The notes: a model not told the origin generated them from the sequence alone. A DNA stretch of 64,000 nt from Limnomonas spitsbergensis (GCA_037349105.1 JAYJMM010000038.1:1736001-1800000); one strand, 5' to 3'. Numbered from the stretch's first letter, positions 34,346 to 47,220 are shown. Made by a program: numbers and translations.

Positions 34346-37300
34346 ATGGATCCGCATTACTTTCTTTCGAAGACAGACATTCTGGGCTGGATTAATGACA
34401 CATTGGGCCTCCGGTTAGGCAAGGTTGAGGAGACAGCTAACGGCGCTGTTGCTTGCCAGATTTTGGATGCACTACACCCAGGAGTGGTGCCGCTGAAGAA
34501 AGTGGTAAGAGAGGCAACAGCAGCGTCACTTCAGAACACCGTCTGCATGTCCAGTGAATTGCATGTGCCACTACTGCCACCGCTTCCAGTTTGACCAGCT
34601 CATGTGCTATGCCCCCAGGATTTCAATGCCAAGAATGAGTACGACATGATCAACAACTACAAAGTCCTCCAAGATGTTTTCAACAAGCTGTCTGTTGACA
34701 AGGTCTGCCATTAGAATCACGTGCCAACAAGAATAAAGTATCAGACCCTGCTGTACCAGTCATGCCATGGCTGCCATGCGGCTTCAATATGTTGTGCTCG
34801 CATGAACAAATGTGCACCCACCATCTTACTTGCCTTTATTTGTATGTGATAGCGGCAGAATTGCTCAAATGCTTTGCGGTCCTCCGCTTTGCCCTCGCCT
34901 CACCGCAGCATATCGAGGTAGCCAAGCTGATCAAGGGTAGGCCCCTCGACAACATCGAGTTCATGCAATGGTTTAAGAGTTACTTTGATGGAATCACGAA
35001 CAACCAGCCAATCTCCGATTACGATGGTAAGTACATTTCAGTAATTTGACCCAAGCTATAGAGCCTCTGGGCAGCTTGTAGAACAGGGAGGGGGCCTGAC
35101 AGAGCCCTATTCACAGGAAGATTATTTTTAACCAAGCATTGCACACACAACTGGGCAGAGTGTCAGCCTTCAGCTTCACACGCGTTTGTCTGAGTCCTAC
35201 GAATGCTGCAGGATGCCGCCCCTCCCCCTGTACAGGTGGAAGCAGGCCTTATGATGTTGCAATATAAATAACCTACTCTTCTTCAACCTCTTTTCAACAG
35301 GCGCCGGCAGGAGGGCGCACACAAAGTCTGGGGATCTCAAAGCTGCACCAGGTGTCAAAACGCAGGGCTCCATGCGATCTGGGGTTTCAGCAGCGTCGCC
35401 TGCTGGCCCCCGCCGGCCGGGTGCCATGGGTAGTGTGGTCAACGGCTCCCCCGCAGCCCGACCGGGGCCTGGCAGCAGCGACATCGCTGCGGAGCTGGCT
35501 GAGGTGCGGGCCAATCTGGACCTGTTGGAGAAGGAGAAGCAGTTCTACTACTCCAAGCTACGGGATGTGGAGCTCCTTTGCCAAACGCCAACAGTCAATG
35601 AGATCCCAGTGAGTGCAAACCCTGGGCAGTTTTATTTCTCCGGCTACGAGTCGATCTTCCGAGGAACCTTGACGCCAAAGACCATGTAGGGAATTTGTGA
35701 ACGGCTACCAGGCACAGGTCCAAGCAGCATGGCTGGCCGCGCATGGGGCCTTCCGGCGGGGATGTGGCTGAACTGTAGCTGAAGTGATGCGAAGTTCCGA
35801 AATATGAACCCTGGCCCTGGTACACCGAGGTATTGGTGCCCGGCTTTCGAGGAGTATAACGGGTGCAGCCTGCGCGCTAGGGTTGCATCTCCGTGCACCT
35901 ATGTGCCAGGAGTGCATCTCTGTGCACCCATGCGCTAGGGTTGCATCTCTGTGCACCCATGTGCCAGGGATGCATATCTGTGCACCCATGCGCCAGGGTT
36001 GCATCTCTGTGCACCCATGCGCCAGGGTTGCATCCCTGTGCACCCATGCGCCATCGGTGCATCCCTGTGCACCCATGCGCCAGGGATGCATCTCCGTGCA
36101 CCCATGTGCCAGGGATGCATCTCTGTGCACCCATGCGCCAGGGATGCATCCCTGTGCACCCATGCGCCATTGGTGCATCCCTGTGCACCCATGCGCTAGG
36201 GTTGCATCCCTGTGCACCCATGTGCCAGGGTTGCATCCCTGTGCACCCATGTGCTAGGGTTGCATCTCGGTGCACCCATGTGCCAGGGGTGCATCCCTGT
36301 GCACCCATGTACCAGGGGTGCATCCCTGTGCAGTGTGCACCCATGTGCCAGGGGTGCATCCCTGTGCACCCATGTGCTATTGGTGCATCCCTGTACACCC
36401 ATGCGCCAGGGGTGCATCTCTGAGCACCCACGCGCTAGGGTTGCATCTCTGTGCACCCTTGCGACAGGGGTGCATCTCAGTGCACCTGCTCACCAGGGGT
36501 GCATCTCTAAACGAAAAGGTTCACATACTTTATTAACTGGAGCAGCTCAGAGCTCGCTCAAGCAGCTTCCGAGGGTTGTGCACTGTGGGCTTGAGGGTCC
36601 TTTGCGGGCCTCAAATCTGAGAACAGCAAGTCATTATTGCAAATGACGCTCTGATGCTTACAGTGCTGGCCCGAGACAGATGAGGACCTCTTTAACAGAA
36701 GAGCGATCAGGTACAGCGGTAATGTCTTGATTGCTGCGGGCGCCACGGCTCGTGTTAACCATCCTGTGTTGGTCCATGATTGTTTCTGCTCCGATTGCTG
36801 CTGGTGCAGATCATGAAGCGCGTGGAGGCTATCTTGTACGCCCCCACTGCGGAGGACGGGCGCCAGATCCTGATGGACACGCAGCAGGAGTTTGCTGGCA
36901 GAGTGTTCCTGGAGGAGGATGAGGCAGCCGCGCAGGTGTGTGGGAGGGGAGGGAAGATGGGGACATGGCAGCCGCGTAGGTGGCAGGGGGAGGGGAGGGT
37001 AAGGCAGCGGTGCAGTTGAAAGGGGGTGGAGCGGTGGTTATAGAGGCCCGCTGGCTACGGTTCGCCGCTGTGGGCTGCTGGGTGAGGGTGAAGGAGGGCA
37101 CAATCTACTGAGACCCCGCCGGTTCCTCAACTGGGATACAATTGGGATCTTATGAGGCCGTCTCCATCAGGTTTGGACGTTCCTTGGTGTGCCAACAGGC
37201 GCATGGGAACACAAGGTCAAAACATGTCTATGACGTTACACCTCTGGGTCTGCGCCATGGGAACTCAGGGTCAACACATGTTTTGGATGATGCTGATCTC

Positions 37301-37363
37301 CCCGCACGCTGTGACCAAGCTTGTATCTGGTGCTTGCAGGCGGAGGCTGATGGTGCCAACTGA
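34346..37363 (+). CDS. EB1: EB1-type microtubule plus-end tracking protein
   Basis: Six exons, all in phase: 34346-34504, 34619-34702, 34909-35026, 35301-35608, 36810-36935, 37340-37363; about 272 residues. The N-terminal calponin-homology domain (about 1-120) is clear: [64 protein letters not shown] and WFKSYFDG. A Ser/Gly/Pro-rich basic linker (about 121-180) leads to the EBH coiled coil with [20 protein letters not shown] (about 195-214). EB proteins bind growing microtubule ends and, in Chlamydomonas, the flagellar tip. The protein ends AEADGAN, without the EEY/F tail that CAP-Gly proteins bind in animals and fungi. Intron 4 is 1.2 kb, inflated by a minisatellite, and intron 5 begins with copies of the exon 5 end. 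Confidence 0.93.
35875..36510. repeat. 29-bp minisatellite in intron 4 of EB1, about 22 copies
   Basis: The unit GGGTTGCATCTCTGTGCACC + CATGCGCCA repeats with point variants (CATGTGCCA, CATTGGTGCATC). As 29 is not a multiple of three and stops are rare, frames stay open on both strands ([13 protein letters not shown] and CTHAPG-type), which are artefacts. Confidence 0.95.
36919..37020 (+). repeat. Duplicated exon 5 tail and 5' splice site in EB1 intron 5
   Basis: The exon end GGCAGCCGCGCAG with GTGTGTGGGAGGGGAGGG (36923-36953) is followed 44 bases on by GGCAGCCGCGTAG with GTGGCAGGGGGAGGGGAGGG, then a third, shorter copy AAGGCAGCGGTGCAG (37001-37015). Copies 2 and 3 are inside the intron. Confidence 0.85.
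37226..37262 (-). mobile_element. LINE 3' tail fragment in EB1 intron 5
   Basis: ATGACGTTACACCTCTGGGT is the reverse complement of the LINE terminal word. Confidence 0.4.
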
Positions 37364-39360
37364 TGACGTCAGGCGCTTGTCGTGTACTAGTGATCTAATG
37401 TCATCATATTTTCAGGGGCTTGTCGAGTATCCATTCCCAGGCTTTGTGTCAGGGATTTAGCGTTTTGGTATTCCCTGGACGGCAAGAATTTGCCCAAGTA
37501 GTATACTGGTCAAAGCGTGAGTGACCATGGAGCGTGCTGCCTCCTCATGCTGTATTAGAAAATAAATGTGAGGATTGTCAGCATGTGCACCTGAGGGGTT
37601 ATGAATATCGGTATACTGGGAACAAGGGTAACAAATGTTGAAATGTACCTTTCCTCAAAACAATTTTGTTGGCCACCCAAGTATGCCGGGAAGCAAGGCT
37701 GTCGAATTCCTTGTCTGAGGCAAGTGAGCATGCATACCGGCAGGTAGTGCATGATGCCTCTGGAAATGATGCTCAATGCTGTCAATCACAACCTGCTCTC
37801 ACCTTTCTTCTCACCCATACGGCTAATTCGAATTCCTCAATGGTGATGCTCACTGCTGGTACAAGCCCGAACCTATTCTCACTCGTCGTCTCACCCAAAA
37901 ATGTTAGATTCATTTCAAATGCTGTGAGCTCCTGCATGTGGCAGAATTTACCAATCGGACGAAGCCCTGCGACTAGATGGGCTCACCATGTCCGGCGTAA
38001 TTCTGTCACCAGTGCAAGGCGGTGTGGCACCATGTTGAAGAGAAGCTTGCTACCAACCGCTTGGCCCCTGAGCCCGCCACCGCATTTCGGAGCTTTGCCT
38101 TTGACTGAACACTCCAGCCGGGATGGAACTGCACACTTCATTTCTAATCCTTTGGAGGTAGTAAACGACACTCAAAAGCTGGATATTCCCTTGCCAATTG
38201 TTATCCCCTCTATTCCAGCCTTTTAATACCCTGCCCGACAAGGCTCCCTTATGATTTATTTTATCCCAAAACATGCTGCCATCTTTCGGCCCTTTTTCAC
38301 CAAAAGGAACAAGTGGGTGCCCATGCATCCGAGTCTCCCTGAGGAGGGCCTCAACACCGGCTTGAACGTCATTGACCTGACTATTCTTTGCCTGAGTACC
38401 GGTGTGCAAGTCTGTACTTTGCCGTTTGCCGGAGCATCTGCCATGCGTTTCGCATTCACCTTGCCTTCCCAAGCGATGCTTGCCATGTCTGCTGTTCTGG
38501 CGCTGGCTTTGATAGCCTTATGCATGCTGGTAGCTTCACCATGTCCCCATGTGGCCATGTGCATGCATGCTGCTCAGCCCATATTGTACGCTTTTGGCCC
38601 CGCTCTTATTCACACGCCCTACGGCCATGTGTATACTCTACGGTTCACCTGTACGCTCATATTAGGCTAGTTTTGTTTGGAATGCGTCGTTTTCGGTTTG
38701 CCGAGATGTTGTTGGCATGTACAATGTGTAATGTTAGGTCGGCGTTGGTGACGTGGGAGTCGTCGAGTGTACCATGGAGTTGTTGCGCGTTCGGAAACGA
38801 TTCGCGATTATGACGGGTCTGGTTTGTTTTCTATGTCCAACCGTGCGTGGCCGAAGCGCAAGCGTGCCTATCTGCTTATCATGGCAGCGAAGATGAGCGG
38901 ACATATTACTTACTGAGCGATACGTAGCTGCAGTTGACACGTTTCCAGAAGCTACATCACATAAAGACCCGGGACAAATGTGTTGTTCGAACGAACAGCC
39001 CCCGTTGTTTTCCGAAGTTGCAGCCATGCAGTCTGGTCATGCAACCGTCGCGAGAAACCGTTGCAAACTTGTGAGGGCCCAATTTTACATAGCGAATCCG
39101 CTGTCTCTGGTATACATGCACCCTGATCCTTGCGAACTATTCCCTATCGCACATTCGTGATCTCGAGGTATGCACATTTCTCTGTAAACCCCGCTAAACA
39201 TTGACATTAGTTTGCATTTTGCAACATTCACGCGGCCTGTTGGTTGGATGCCGCATCCGTAGCTTCAGCCCAGCGCAGGCGAAGCTTCAACTACCCCCCG
39301 CTTCAGCTTCCGCACCTGGGTCGAGTTTGCACAGCTTCCATTGCAGCTGCACGCATCGTA
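37364..39360. other. Intergenic stretch between EB1 and the proline-rich glycoprotein gene
   Basis: Short frames exist on both strands (for example 38050-38472 minus and 38251-38670 plus) but they overlap one another and show no domain, repeat or splice context. AATAAATG at 37561 follows the EB1 stop by about 200 bases. Confidence 0.45.
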
Positions 39361-39368
39361 TATTTAAA
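39361..39368 (+). promoter_or_regulatory. Candidate TATA box TATTTAAA
   Basis: TATTTAAA lies about 230 bases before the ATG at 39598, a plausible spacing for a transcription start near 39390. Confidence 0.4.
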
Positions 39369-39597
39369 GGACGTGACGTTAACAGTCGTATCACAACAAA
39401 GCAGTTGTTTTTCCTATTTAGGTATTACAGTGCCTGACTTTATTGCCTACGTTCAAATTGACAACGCAACACGACCGACTCCTGCCACAACTCCATCAGA
39501 CAGCTGCCTTCCTGCTAGTGCTTGTACGATCCGAAGCTTCTTCGACAGTGTCATTGAATCGGACGTCTCTGCTAGCACACCTAGTCCCATCGTCGAC

Positions 39598-42500
39598 ATG
39601 TCACGGATGGCGACTAGTAGTCGCAAGCGTTCTAGCGGCCAGCAACATCTGGCCGTCGCTCTGCTCGTATCGGCCGCTGCGCTACTGCCCCTAGCATATG
39701 GTCAGAACTACCAGTCTGGCCTCCTGTATTGGTGCTCCTTAGTTGAGGGTGGCGCCAACTACGCCACGAACAACGTCGCCCCCAACGAGCCGCGCACTTC
39801 TTGGAAGGTAAGCCGACGGTCAGGCCTCGGCAAACCGCTTTCCGGCATGCAGCAGGACCTATCGCCCCCTGTCTCAGTCTTCGAAGCTGAACCGTCCGTC
39901 TGCCTGTCAGTCTCCCTGTGATCAATGCAGCATACCGCAATGTAAATGTTTGCTCCCCTCCGATGCTCCACTGTCAATTTCTCCCCGTCCACAAGATCTC
40001 TTGCCAACCATCAGATCGATGACTAGCTGCGCCCTCGCCCATGCAAATTTGCCCTCACCCCCTTGTCGTTCTGCCTCCTAGATCAACCCCCTACAGACTG
40101 TTTTGTCACCGCTACTGCCTCCAACTGACTCTGTCCCCGCTATTGCCTCTGCACCTCCCAGGTCAACAACGTCCCCCCAATGTGGGCCAGCGTCTGCCAC
40201 TTCCAAGGCGCGCAGACCAACGGCGTGAGCTACACGTACAGCAATAGCACTGCCTACCCTTCCAACCTGGCCTCGTCAGCCTTTGCTCTCAGTCCCTCGT
40301 CCTGTCTGGTAAGTGGCAATGCCAGTTCAAGCTGCATGGACATCTGCCCTGCTGGCAGTAAACGTTGCTGGTAGCGTCAGCCTACCACTTTGTTCATGGC
40401 TGAAGTCATGCTGAAGCCATGCCCGCACAGCATTTCCAAGATACTTGCCTGGCTGAGCTAATTTCTAACTGACAAGTTGACTGGCACTCCCCTTTTTGCA
40501 GACTGCGGACAACTGGGCCACCGACAATTCCATTTGCGTGGTGCCCGGTTACGGCGCCCCACGTCTGTTCATGTCCGGCACATCCCAGGGAACGATTGCC
40601 CCTACCAGCTATCCCACAACCTACGACCAGAAGAGTGCCTGCAACCAGGTGGTCTTCACGTCTGACCTTGTCGACAGGAGCAACACACAGAACGTGTATG
40701 GAAGGTAAGAATAAGTTCCCACTAGTTACATGTCATACTCCTGGCACCAGACAACGCATGAACCTTGCATGGCAAGCCATCTAGTACGCAACGAGGTTTG
40801 ATACTGCAGAACAAAAGAAAACTGATATCACCACCACCATCAGAGCCTCTTTGCCTGTAATTCGGAGGCCACTGATTCTGACCATTCCGCTCCCCCCTGG
40901 ACATCTCTGCAGGCTTTATGCATGGAAGGACTACTCGGACGTCTTGTACGTCACTGTTTCCATCAACGCAACTGGATTTGGGCCTCCTGCGTCTGTGCAG
41001 TCTGGCTTCGGCTCCAACATGGGCCAATTCCTGCACTCCTCGCCGTCCCTGTTTGACCCCCAAAGCCCATCTGGGACCGTTGCGATCTGGAACCAGTTCC
41101 TGGTGAGCACCTCTGCAAGATTTTTCTCACCCTTTCTCCCAAGATATTCTTCATTTCTTTGGTTCTGCCAACATCTCCCCTTTGCGACATGCAAACTTCG
41201 TGAGCCCAATATGTTACTCTCATGATTTGATATGCATCGTCCATCTTCCTGAATCCCCCTTCTTCCTGCCTGCCGTGCCCCCTCTCCCGGTCAGGCCTCC
41301 CAGCCTGCTGCCTACACCAGCAACCAGCTGCTGGCCACGAGCATCAGCCAGTACTCTTGCTTCACCTACCGCATCGACCTCAAGTCGGTTTGCAACCCCC
41401 AGACAAGCACGTTCCGCCGCAGCATCACCCCCGGTGTGCCCGGCACTTGCATCACTAACAACAACCAGGAGGTTGCCGGATTTGACTTGTCCAACACCGA
41501 CCAGCTGTTTTTCTCTGCCCAGTTCAACCTGACTCGCTTCTCGCTGGATACATCGGACAACCTGGGCTGCGGTGCGATTGCCCCGCCATCCAGCTCAAAC
41601 GTGCGCAACGATCAGATTGTGGTCGTGCTCAGGAGCCCCATTGTGGAGCTGTACAACTCTCCAGGAGCTGGCCAGCAGCCACTACCCCGCAACTGTGCAC
41701 TGCTCAACAAGCCACCCTCCCCACCAGCACCCCCTCTGCCACCTGTCCCCCCGACGCCCAGCCCCCCTCCCCCCAGCCCCTCCCCTCCCCCCGTGCCCCC
41801 TCTGCCGCCCGTTCCTCCTCCCTCCCCATCCCCGTCTCCTCCCACGCCTTCCCCACCAGCACCTCCCACCACCGCCATCTACTCTGTCCTATACTTCAAC
41901 CAGTCCGGACGTGTGTATGATCGCACAGTGGACTGCCCGTACCTGATGGGCAAGGACCCCTCCACTGGAGCCTCTACCAACTTCATCCTAGGCCCCTACC
42001 TGAACAATGTGTGGAGCTTTCAGTGCGATGTGATCACCTCCATGAGTGGCCCCCAGCTGGTGTGGAGTGCACTGTTTGTCAGGTGGGAAAGGAGGAGTAG
42101 CAGCCGCATGTAGTATACCTTGGCGGAAGCAGCAGCCAGGCACGGTCACGCAATGAGACTGTATCTGATGCAACCCTCTCTGAGCTCAGCTCGCATGCAT
42201 TATCTTTATCCTTTATCCACTGAACCCCTCCCATAGCTTGTGCTGATATGCCCACCCCCCAATCTCACGCCTCACAGGATCAACTTCCTCGACCCCAACT
42301 CGAACAACCTGATTGCCATTAACGTCGTTGCCAACATCAACAACCTCTGGAGCAATATCGCGACCTTGCCCTACCCTCGCGGCCTGGCCGGTCCTGGCTC
42401 CTCCACGACTCCCTGCGGCTTCTTTGGCATGTTCTACTCGACAGTCTACGGCACGTACAACGACCCTGGCAACCCCCCTCAGCAAGGCATCGGCGCAAAC

Positions 42501-45376
42501 TATCCCTACTTTGCCTGCTCGACTCCCATCCTCGGCACCGCAAACCTGGTGCCCCCGCAGCGTGCCTCTCCGCTCAACTACAACTTCCCCAACGGCTTGA
42601 ACCAGTACTACCCCTCTGGAATCGCCAACAGCGGCACCAGCTTCCCCAACCTGACCTGCTCCCTCTTGATTCCCAACACGTTTGCTTGCGCGCCACCTCC
42701 CCCTCTGCCCCCATCGCCCCGTCCTCCTCCGACGCCTCCTGCCCCACCGGCACCGCCACCTTCCCCATCACCTCCCCTGCCTCCGTCCCCCCCGACCCCC
42801 CCCCCCTCTGGCTCCGTCTCCCCCCTTGCCCCCCAGCCCTCCCCCCCCTCCCCCTCCTACCTGCTCCATCTACATCAACATCTTCAAGTACTACTCCACC
42901 AACCAGCCCTTCAACACAACAAGCACGGGCCTGCCAGCCCCGCTCACCAACGACGGCACTCGCTTCGCCGGCCTGTTCAACCAGCTGTATGCTCCCCCGC
43001 CCCCGACTGGGCCGATCCCTGCCTACTCCTTTCAGACAGGCCTGTTCCAGTACTACCAGGTCGGTCCCACCTCCAGCTCCTCTCTGTCACTGCTGCTGAT
43101 TGGATCGGTGATGGACGGGACGCAGCAGCAGAAGTTCATGAATGCGTTCATCGGCGGACCAGGCACTCAGCAAGGCAACTACCTGAACATCTTGGCCAGC
43201 CAGTACGGCCTAGAGTGCACAGATCAGGTGGGTTTGATAAGCACTAGAGTTGTGATCTGGTGGAATGATAACTATCATGTGGGCTGATCGAAAAACGAGG
43301 TAGTAATTACCTGGAGGGTCTCAGAAAGTGATGTATTTTCCTCCCATCTGATTTACACCTACCTTCCTGCCTGCCTGCCTGCCCGCTGTGACTGTCTAAA
43401 GATTTTCTCTTTTCTCCCCCCCCTCACTTGCATAGATCTGGGCTAATTTCACCTGTGGCGCCTCCCCCTCCCACGTGCTCTACACTGCCAACCCGGTGCC
43501 CATCCCTGCCAATGTCCTGCCCGCTGGCACGCGAGTAATCAATGGTGTCCTCCCAGCATGCACCATCTCGCCTCCTCCCCCTCCCCCCCCTCCTCCACTC
43601 TCACCGCCTCCCCCACCCCCGGTCCCTCCCATCCCTCCCATCCCCCAGCCCCCTCCCCCCAGCCCCCTGCCTCCCCCCCCCTCGCCCCCCAGCCCCAGCC
43701 CTCCTCCCCCTCCTCCCCCCACCGGCTCCTTCTCCCTCGTCGTGACTCACCCCACTGTGGCATGCTCCAGAAACAGCGGTGGTCTCTTCGCCGCCCTCGA
43801 CAATGTCCTCACCCTCACTGCCAACGCCAAGCCCCAGACCGTGGGTTGCATCGATGTAGCTGGAGGTGTCCTCATCCAACTTCAGTTCACGTCCCAACCG
43901 GCTGCGGAGGCACTCTACAGCATGCTCGCCTCGTTCGGCATGTCGTACCTGGTGTATGTTGCGACCCTCAATGGCGGCTTGCCCTGCGGCGCAACAATTG
44001 GCGTGCTTACTGGCACCGGCAGCACTAGCACCTTCACCTGCAGCCCACAGCCGGGCATTGCCTCAATGACCATCCCGCTGCTATGCTGCTCGCCAAACGC
44101 TCTCAGCCCGCCCAGCCCACCTCCGCTGACCCAGTTGAAGCCCCCCTCCCCTCCCCCTCCCCCTCCCTCTCCCCCTCCTCCCCCCCCTCCCTCTCCTCCC
44201 CCACCCAGGCCTCCTCCTCCCCCCAGCCCCCCCAACCAGATCGTCAACGGCCTAGCCCTGAACGTGGTCCATCCGTCCGTGGGCTGTGCGGCTAACGGTG
44301 CCGGCCTTATCACTGGTCTCAACAGCGTGATCATGCTCATTGGCGGAACCTATCCCACCACCTTGACATGTGCAGCCTCCTCCGGAGGGGTGATCATACA
44401 GGCACAGTTTGCAAGCCAGGTCGATGCTGCCAACCTGTACCGATTGGTCGGATCGGCTTCGGGCATGCTCTACTTTGCCTGGCTGGGCATGATGAGCAGC
44501 TCGCTGCCATGCGGCGCTACGATCACGGTGTCGACGACAACGCCCTCCAATTCCAATACCTTCGGCTGCAGCCAGACCGCCACCCAGACTGGAATCTCAT
44601 TCATGTGCTGTCCTCCCGGCACACCCAGCCCGCCCCTTCCTCCTCCCCCTGTGTCCGCCTCAAAGATGCCTCCTCCCTCACCACCTCCTCCTCCTCCGTC
44701 CCCTCCTCCCCCTCCTCCTCTGTCCCCTCCTCCTCCTCGTCCTCCCGTCTTCCCTTCGGCCACATCATCGCCGCCCTCCCCTCCCCCTCCCCCTCCCGCA
44801 AGATCCCCCTCTCCCCCTCCTCCTCCTCCTCCCTCTCCCCCTCCTCCCTCTCCCCCTCCTCCCTCTCCCCCTCCTCCCTCCCCCCCTCCCCCTACTGTCG
44901 TCGTGGCCTCCCCTCCCCCAGTGCAGCCCACTGCACAGTATATGATCTGGATCCGTGCGCCTACCCAGGACACAGTCAACCTAAGCCCCAACAGCGCTAG
45001 CAACGCTCTGTGCCCCAGTCTGTACAACGCAATCGTAAGGGCCCTGAATGCCCTCGGCATCTCCCCGTCTGCCCTGACCAATGGGCAGTACAATGGTTGT
45101 ACTGCGGTCTCGGGCCTGCCCCGCGCCAACTCCTTCACAACCGTGGCGTACAAAGTGTTTGTCACGCTGACTCAGCAGCAAATTGTCAACCTGTCTGCCA
45201 GGCTGAGCACTGCGGCAGGTCTGAACGATGCACATGTACTGTGCGGCAGCCTGATGTATTTCCAGTCGTACCCCACCATCGCAGACGTGGCGCCGTCCCT
45301 GGGCCCAGATACCAATCCCAGCCTGTTGGGGGCCCAGGCTGCTGGTTCAGTCTGCTTCACTGATGTTTACGGGTAG
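39598..45376 (+). CDS. Large modular proline-rich secreted (cell-wall/ECM) glycoprotein, pherophorin-like in layout
   Basis: Seven exons: 39598-39807, 40162-40308, 40502-40704, 40913-41102, 41295-42082, 42278-43227, 43436-45376; about 1475 residues. A signal peptide is clear (AVALLVSAAALLPLAYG, cleavage near 36). Cys-containing modules alternate with PPSPPP-type linkers at about 388-442, 651-709, 873-928, 1053-1096 and 1225-1329, which in green algae are hydroxylated and glycosylated. Modules at about 929-1051 and 1098-1225 are homologous repeats (VVTHPTVAC / VVHPSVGC, LPCGATI in both, CC endings). The layout recalls pherophorins, but the Cys pattern of that domain was not recognised, so the name describes architecture only. 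Within exon 6 the frame must shift by one base in poly-C runs between about 42720 and 42860; both flanks code for matching modules, so a sequencing error or true frameshift is needed. Confidence 0.85.
42781..42860 (+). other. Apparent one-base frame break in a poly-C tract of exon 6
   Basis: The frame entering from 42278 reads good protein to the Pro-rich linker (SLLIPNTFACAPPPPLPPSP). The frame needed afterwards (CSIYINIFKYYSTNQPFNTT) is offset by one base. Runs of 7 and 11 C occur at about 42787-42806, so one extra C is the simplest explanation. No plausible intron lies here. Confidence 0.75.
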
Positions 45377-46856
45377 AGAGGCCCGCTGAGCTGTAGGGCG
45401 CAGCCTAGCTTCACATTCATCCTTGGTGTGTCAATACACAACCGGCGTTTCCATTGTTTGCCATTCCTGTTATTGATGCCACTGATTGAGGTGGCAACAC
45501 ATCAGGCTAGTTAGGATTAGCCTCTTGAATGGTGCACCCGACTAATCGTGGAAATTATTTTACTGCCAGTACCGAAATGTGTACAACTTGCACAAGTAAT
45601 ATATCCCAGCAGGAGTTGCACACAGATCTAGTAGTTGCCAGACATCACAGTTTTGACAAAATGTTCGATTATAATTCAAACTCATTTGCTTCGTTTCTTC
45701 TTGCAACGGTCATCTATCGTGCTTGTGTTGGAGTCCCCTAGAGGGCATTGTAAATCCAAGAGAACTGATGTGAAGGTCCATGGTATTTTCGGTATATGAA
45801 TGTGAAAATCAAGCAGCATCTTCGCCAACATTAAGAGCGAAACAAAACACTTACACAGAGTGGTATGTACTGTGGTTGGCTCTTGGCAGCATCCAAATAC
45901 AAACATTGTAGTACGGAGCCAACCCATACATGTGTCATGCCGGATTCAGTTATCCAGCCACTGCCCGCCTCATGTATATCCAATCGTCATATCATAATTT
46001 GAAAGAAAGGTCACCACCTGTCTCTTCGGATTTCTGCGGCAGGAAAGGCTCTTTAAATCCGCAGGGGACATGCCAACAGATTCTTTGCAGTCATGAAATC
46101 AGCTAAATATTGGAAAGAACAGGCTGCTGTGGCAGAGCCATTCATGCAAATGTATTGTGAACGCTATTATCAGGACAGTTGTGGCCCAGGATCATTGGTT
46201 TGAGGTTTCATGATACAATGGGCACGCCATTGGCATGTCCAGTGCCAGCTGGTTCCGACCGACCAGCCAGATCTTATAATTTAGTGTCTAAAAGCTCTCT
46301 TCCCTGTTGCAGCATTACCACGACCAACAGAACACACTCGGGGACACTTCCATAAGCTGAGCTGCAGGCGTCATGATCTTCGCTGCAACCTTCTCTTCTC
46401 CTCCTCAGATCATAATCATGAAAACAATCCCAAACAAGTGCAATCCCAAACAAGCGGAAAGGGTCTAGACACTTTGTCTCACATACCGGCACTGGCGCAG
46501 CCATACAGCCTGTGTCGATTTCCACCCTGATAAAAACAGTGCCAGCCCAGGTGATCAGTGCCCGTGCTGTCATGGGGCGTACTTTTGAAGGGGAAGGCAT
46601 GGCTGGTCTGTGGTCCAAGATGGTAGGGACGTGGAATTGAAAAACTGGTTGCAGTTGAGGTCGAGGAGTGAAGTAAAGGGTTTAACCTGGCAAAACTAGA
46701 AACGCTCTTCCTGTGAGAGGCTGTGTCACAATGCAGCATTTGGCTTGAACACAGGCACTGCACACAAGGCAGGGGGATACTCTCCACAAGCTTAAGGGGT
46801 GGAGCCATGCCTCCACGGCTTAGGCTCTTGCCCTCTGAATCAGGGCTCTGAATGGA
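45377..46856. other. Intergenic stretch
   Basis: Contains the 3' UTR of the preceding gene. A 114-codon minus-strand frame (46618-46274) has no recognised domain and is not called. Confidence 0.5.
45749..45753 (+). terminator. Candidate polyadenylation signal TGTAA
   Basis: First TGTAA after the stop of the proline-rich glycoprotein gene, about 370 bases downstream. Confidence 0.45.
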
Positions 46857-47205
46857 GGAAAGAAAGAAAACGCCTGAGCGTGGCTTGAGGAATACGGGAT
46901 TTTAAATGCCGTACACCGGGCCTCGTTGCAATTTGCAAGCAGATCAGGAACGAAGATCCTGGTACCGGAGCTATATCAGTGTAAGCAGGGGTGTAAGGCA
47001 GCAGATAAGTCACCAAGCATACCTTACGCTGCCATTTAAACATCCTTCGTCAGCGTCGCCATCTGGAAAACTCCCCTGTCCATTATTGTCCGGTACCCCT
47101 TGACGACCCTCCTTAACCACCAGTTTTTTGTCTCCCGGTGTACGGCATTTAAAATCCCGTTTTCCTCAAGCCACGCTCAGGCGTTTTCTTTCTTTCTTCC
47201 TTTCT
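46857..47205. repeat. Foldback element 1 with arms of about 60 bp
   Basis: The left arm (46857-46921) reads AAAGAAAACGCCTGAGCGTG, then GCTTGAGGAATACGGGATTT, then TAAATGCCGTACACCGGG. The right arm (about 47139-47205) is its inverse with few changes. About 215 bases of unrelated sequence separate the arms. Confidence 0.9.
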
Positions 47206-47220
47206 GTCACTCAAACCCTA

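Noticed and set aside
35609..35689. EB1 ending by read-through of exon 4 (27 extra residues)
   Set aside because: A perfect GTGAGT donor and in-phase conserved C-terminal exons downstream favour splicing; read-through would be only a retained-intron form.
35705..36646. Several Cys/His-rich frames on both strands
   Set aside because: They are read from the 29-bp minisatellite in EB1 intron 4.
38050..38670. Overlapping frames of about 140 codons on both strands
   Set aside because: They overlap one another without domain evidence; neither can be preferred.
43480..45165. Gly-rich minus-strand and shifted + frames over the glycoprotein exons
   Set aside because: They are shadows of the proline-coding CCN runs of the real gene.
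39598..45376. Naming the product a true pherophorin
   Set aside because: The architecture fits, but the characteristic pherophorin Cys pattern was not seen in the modules.
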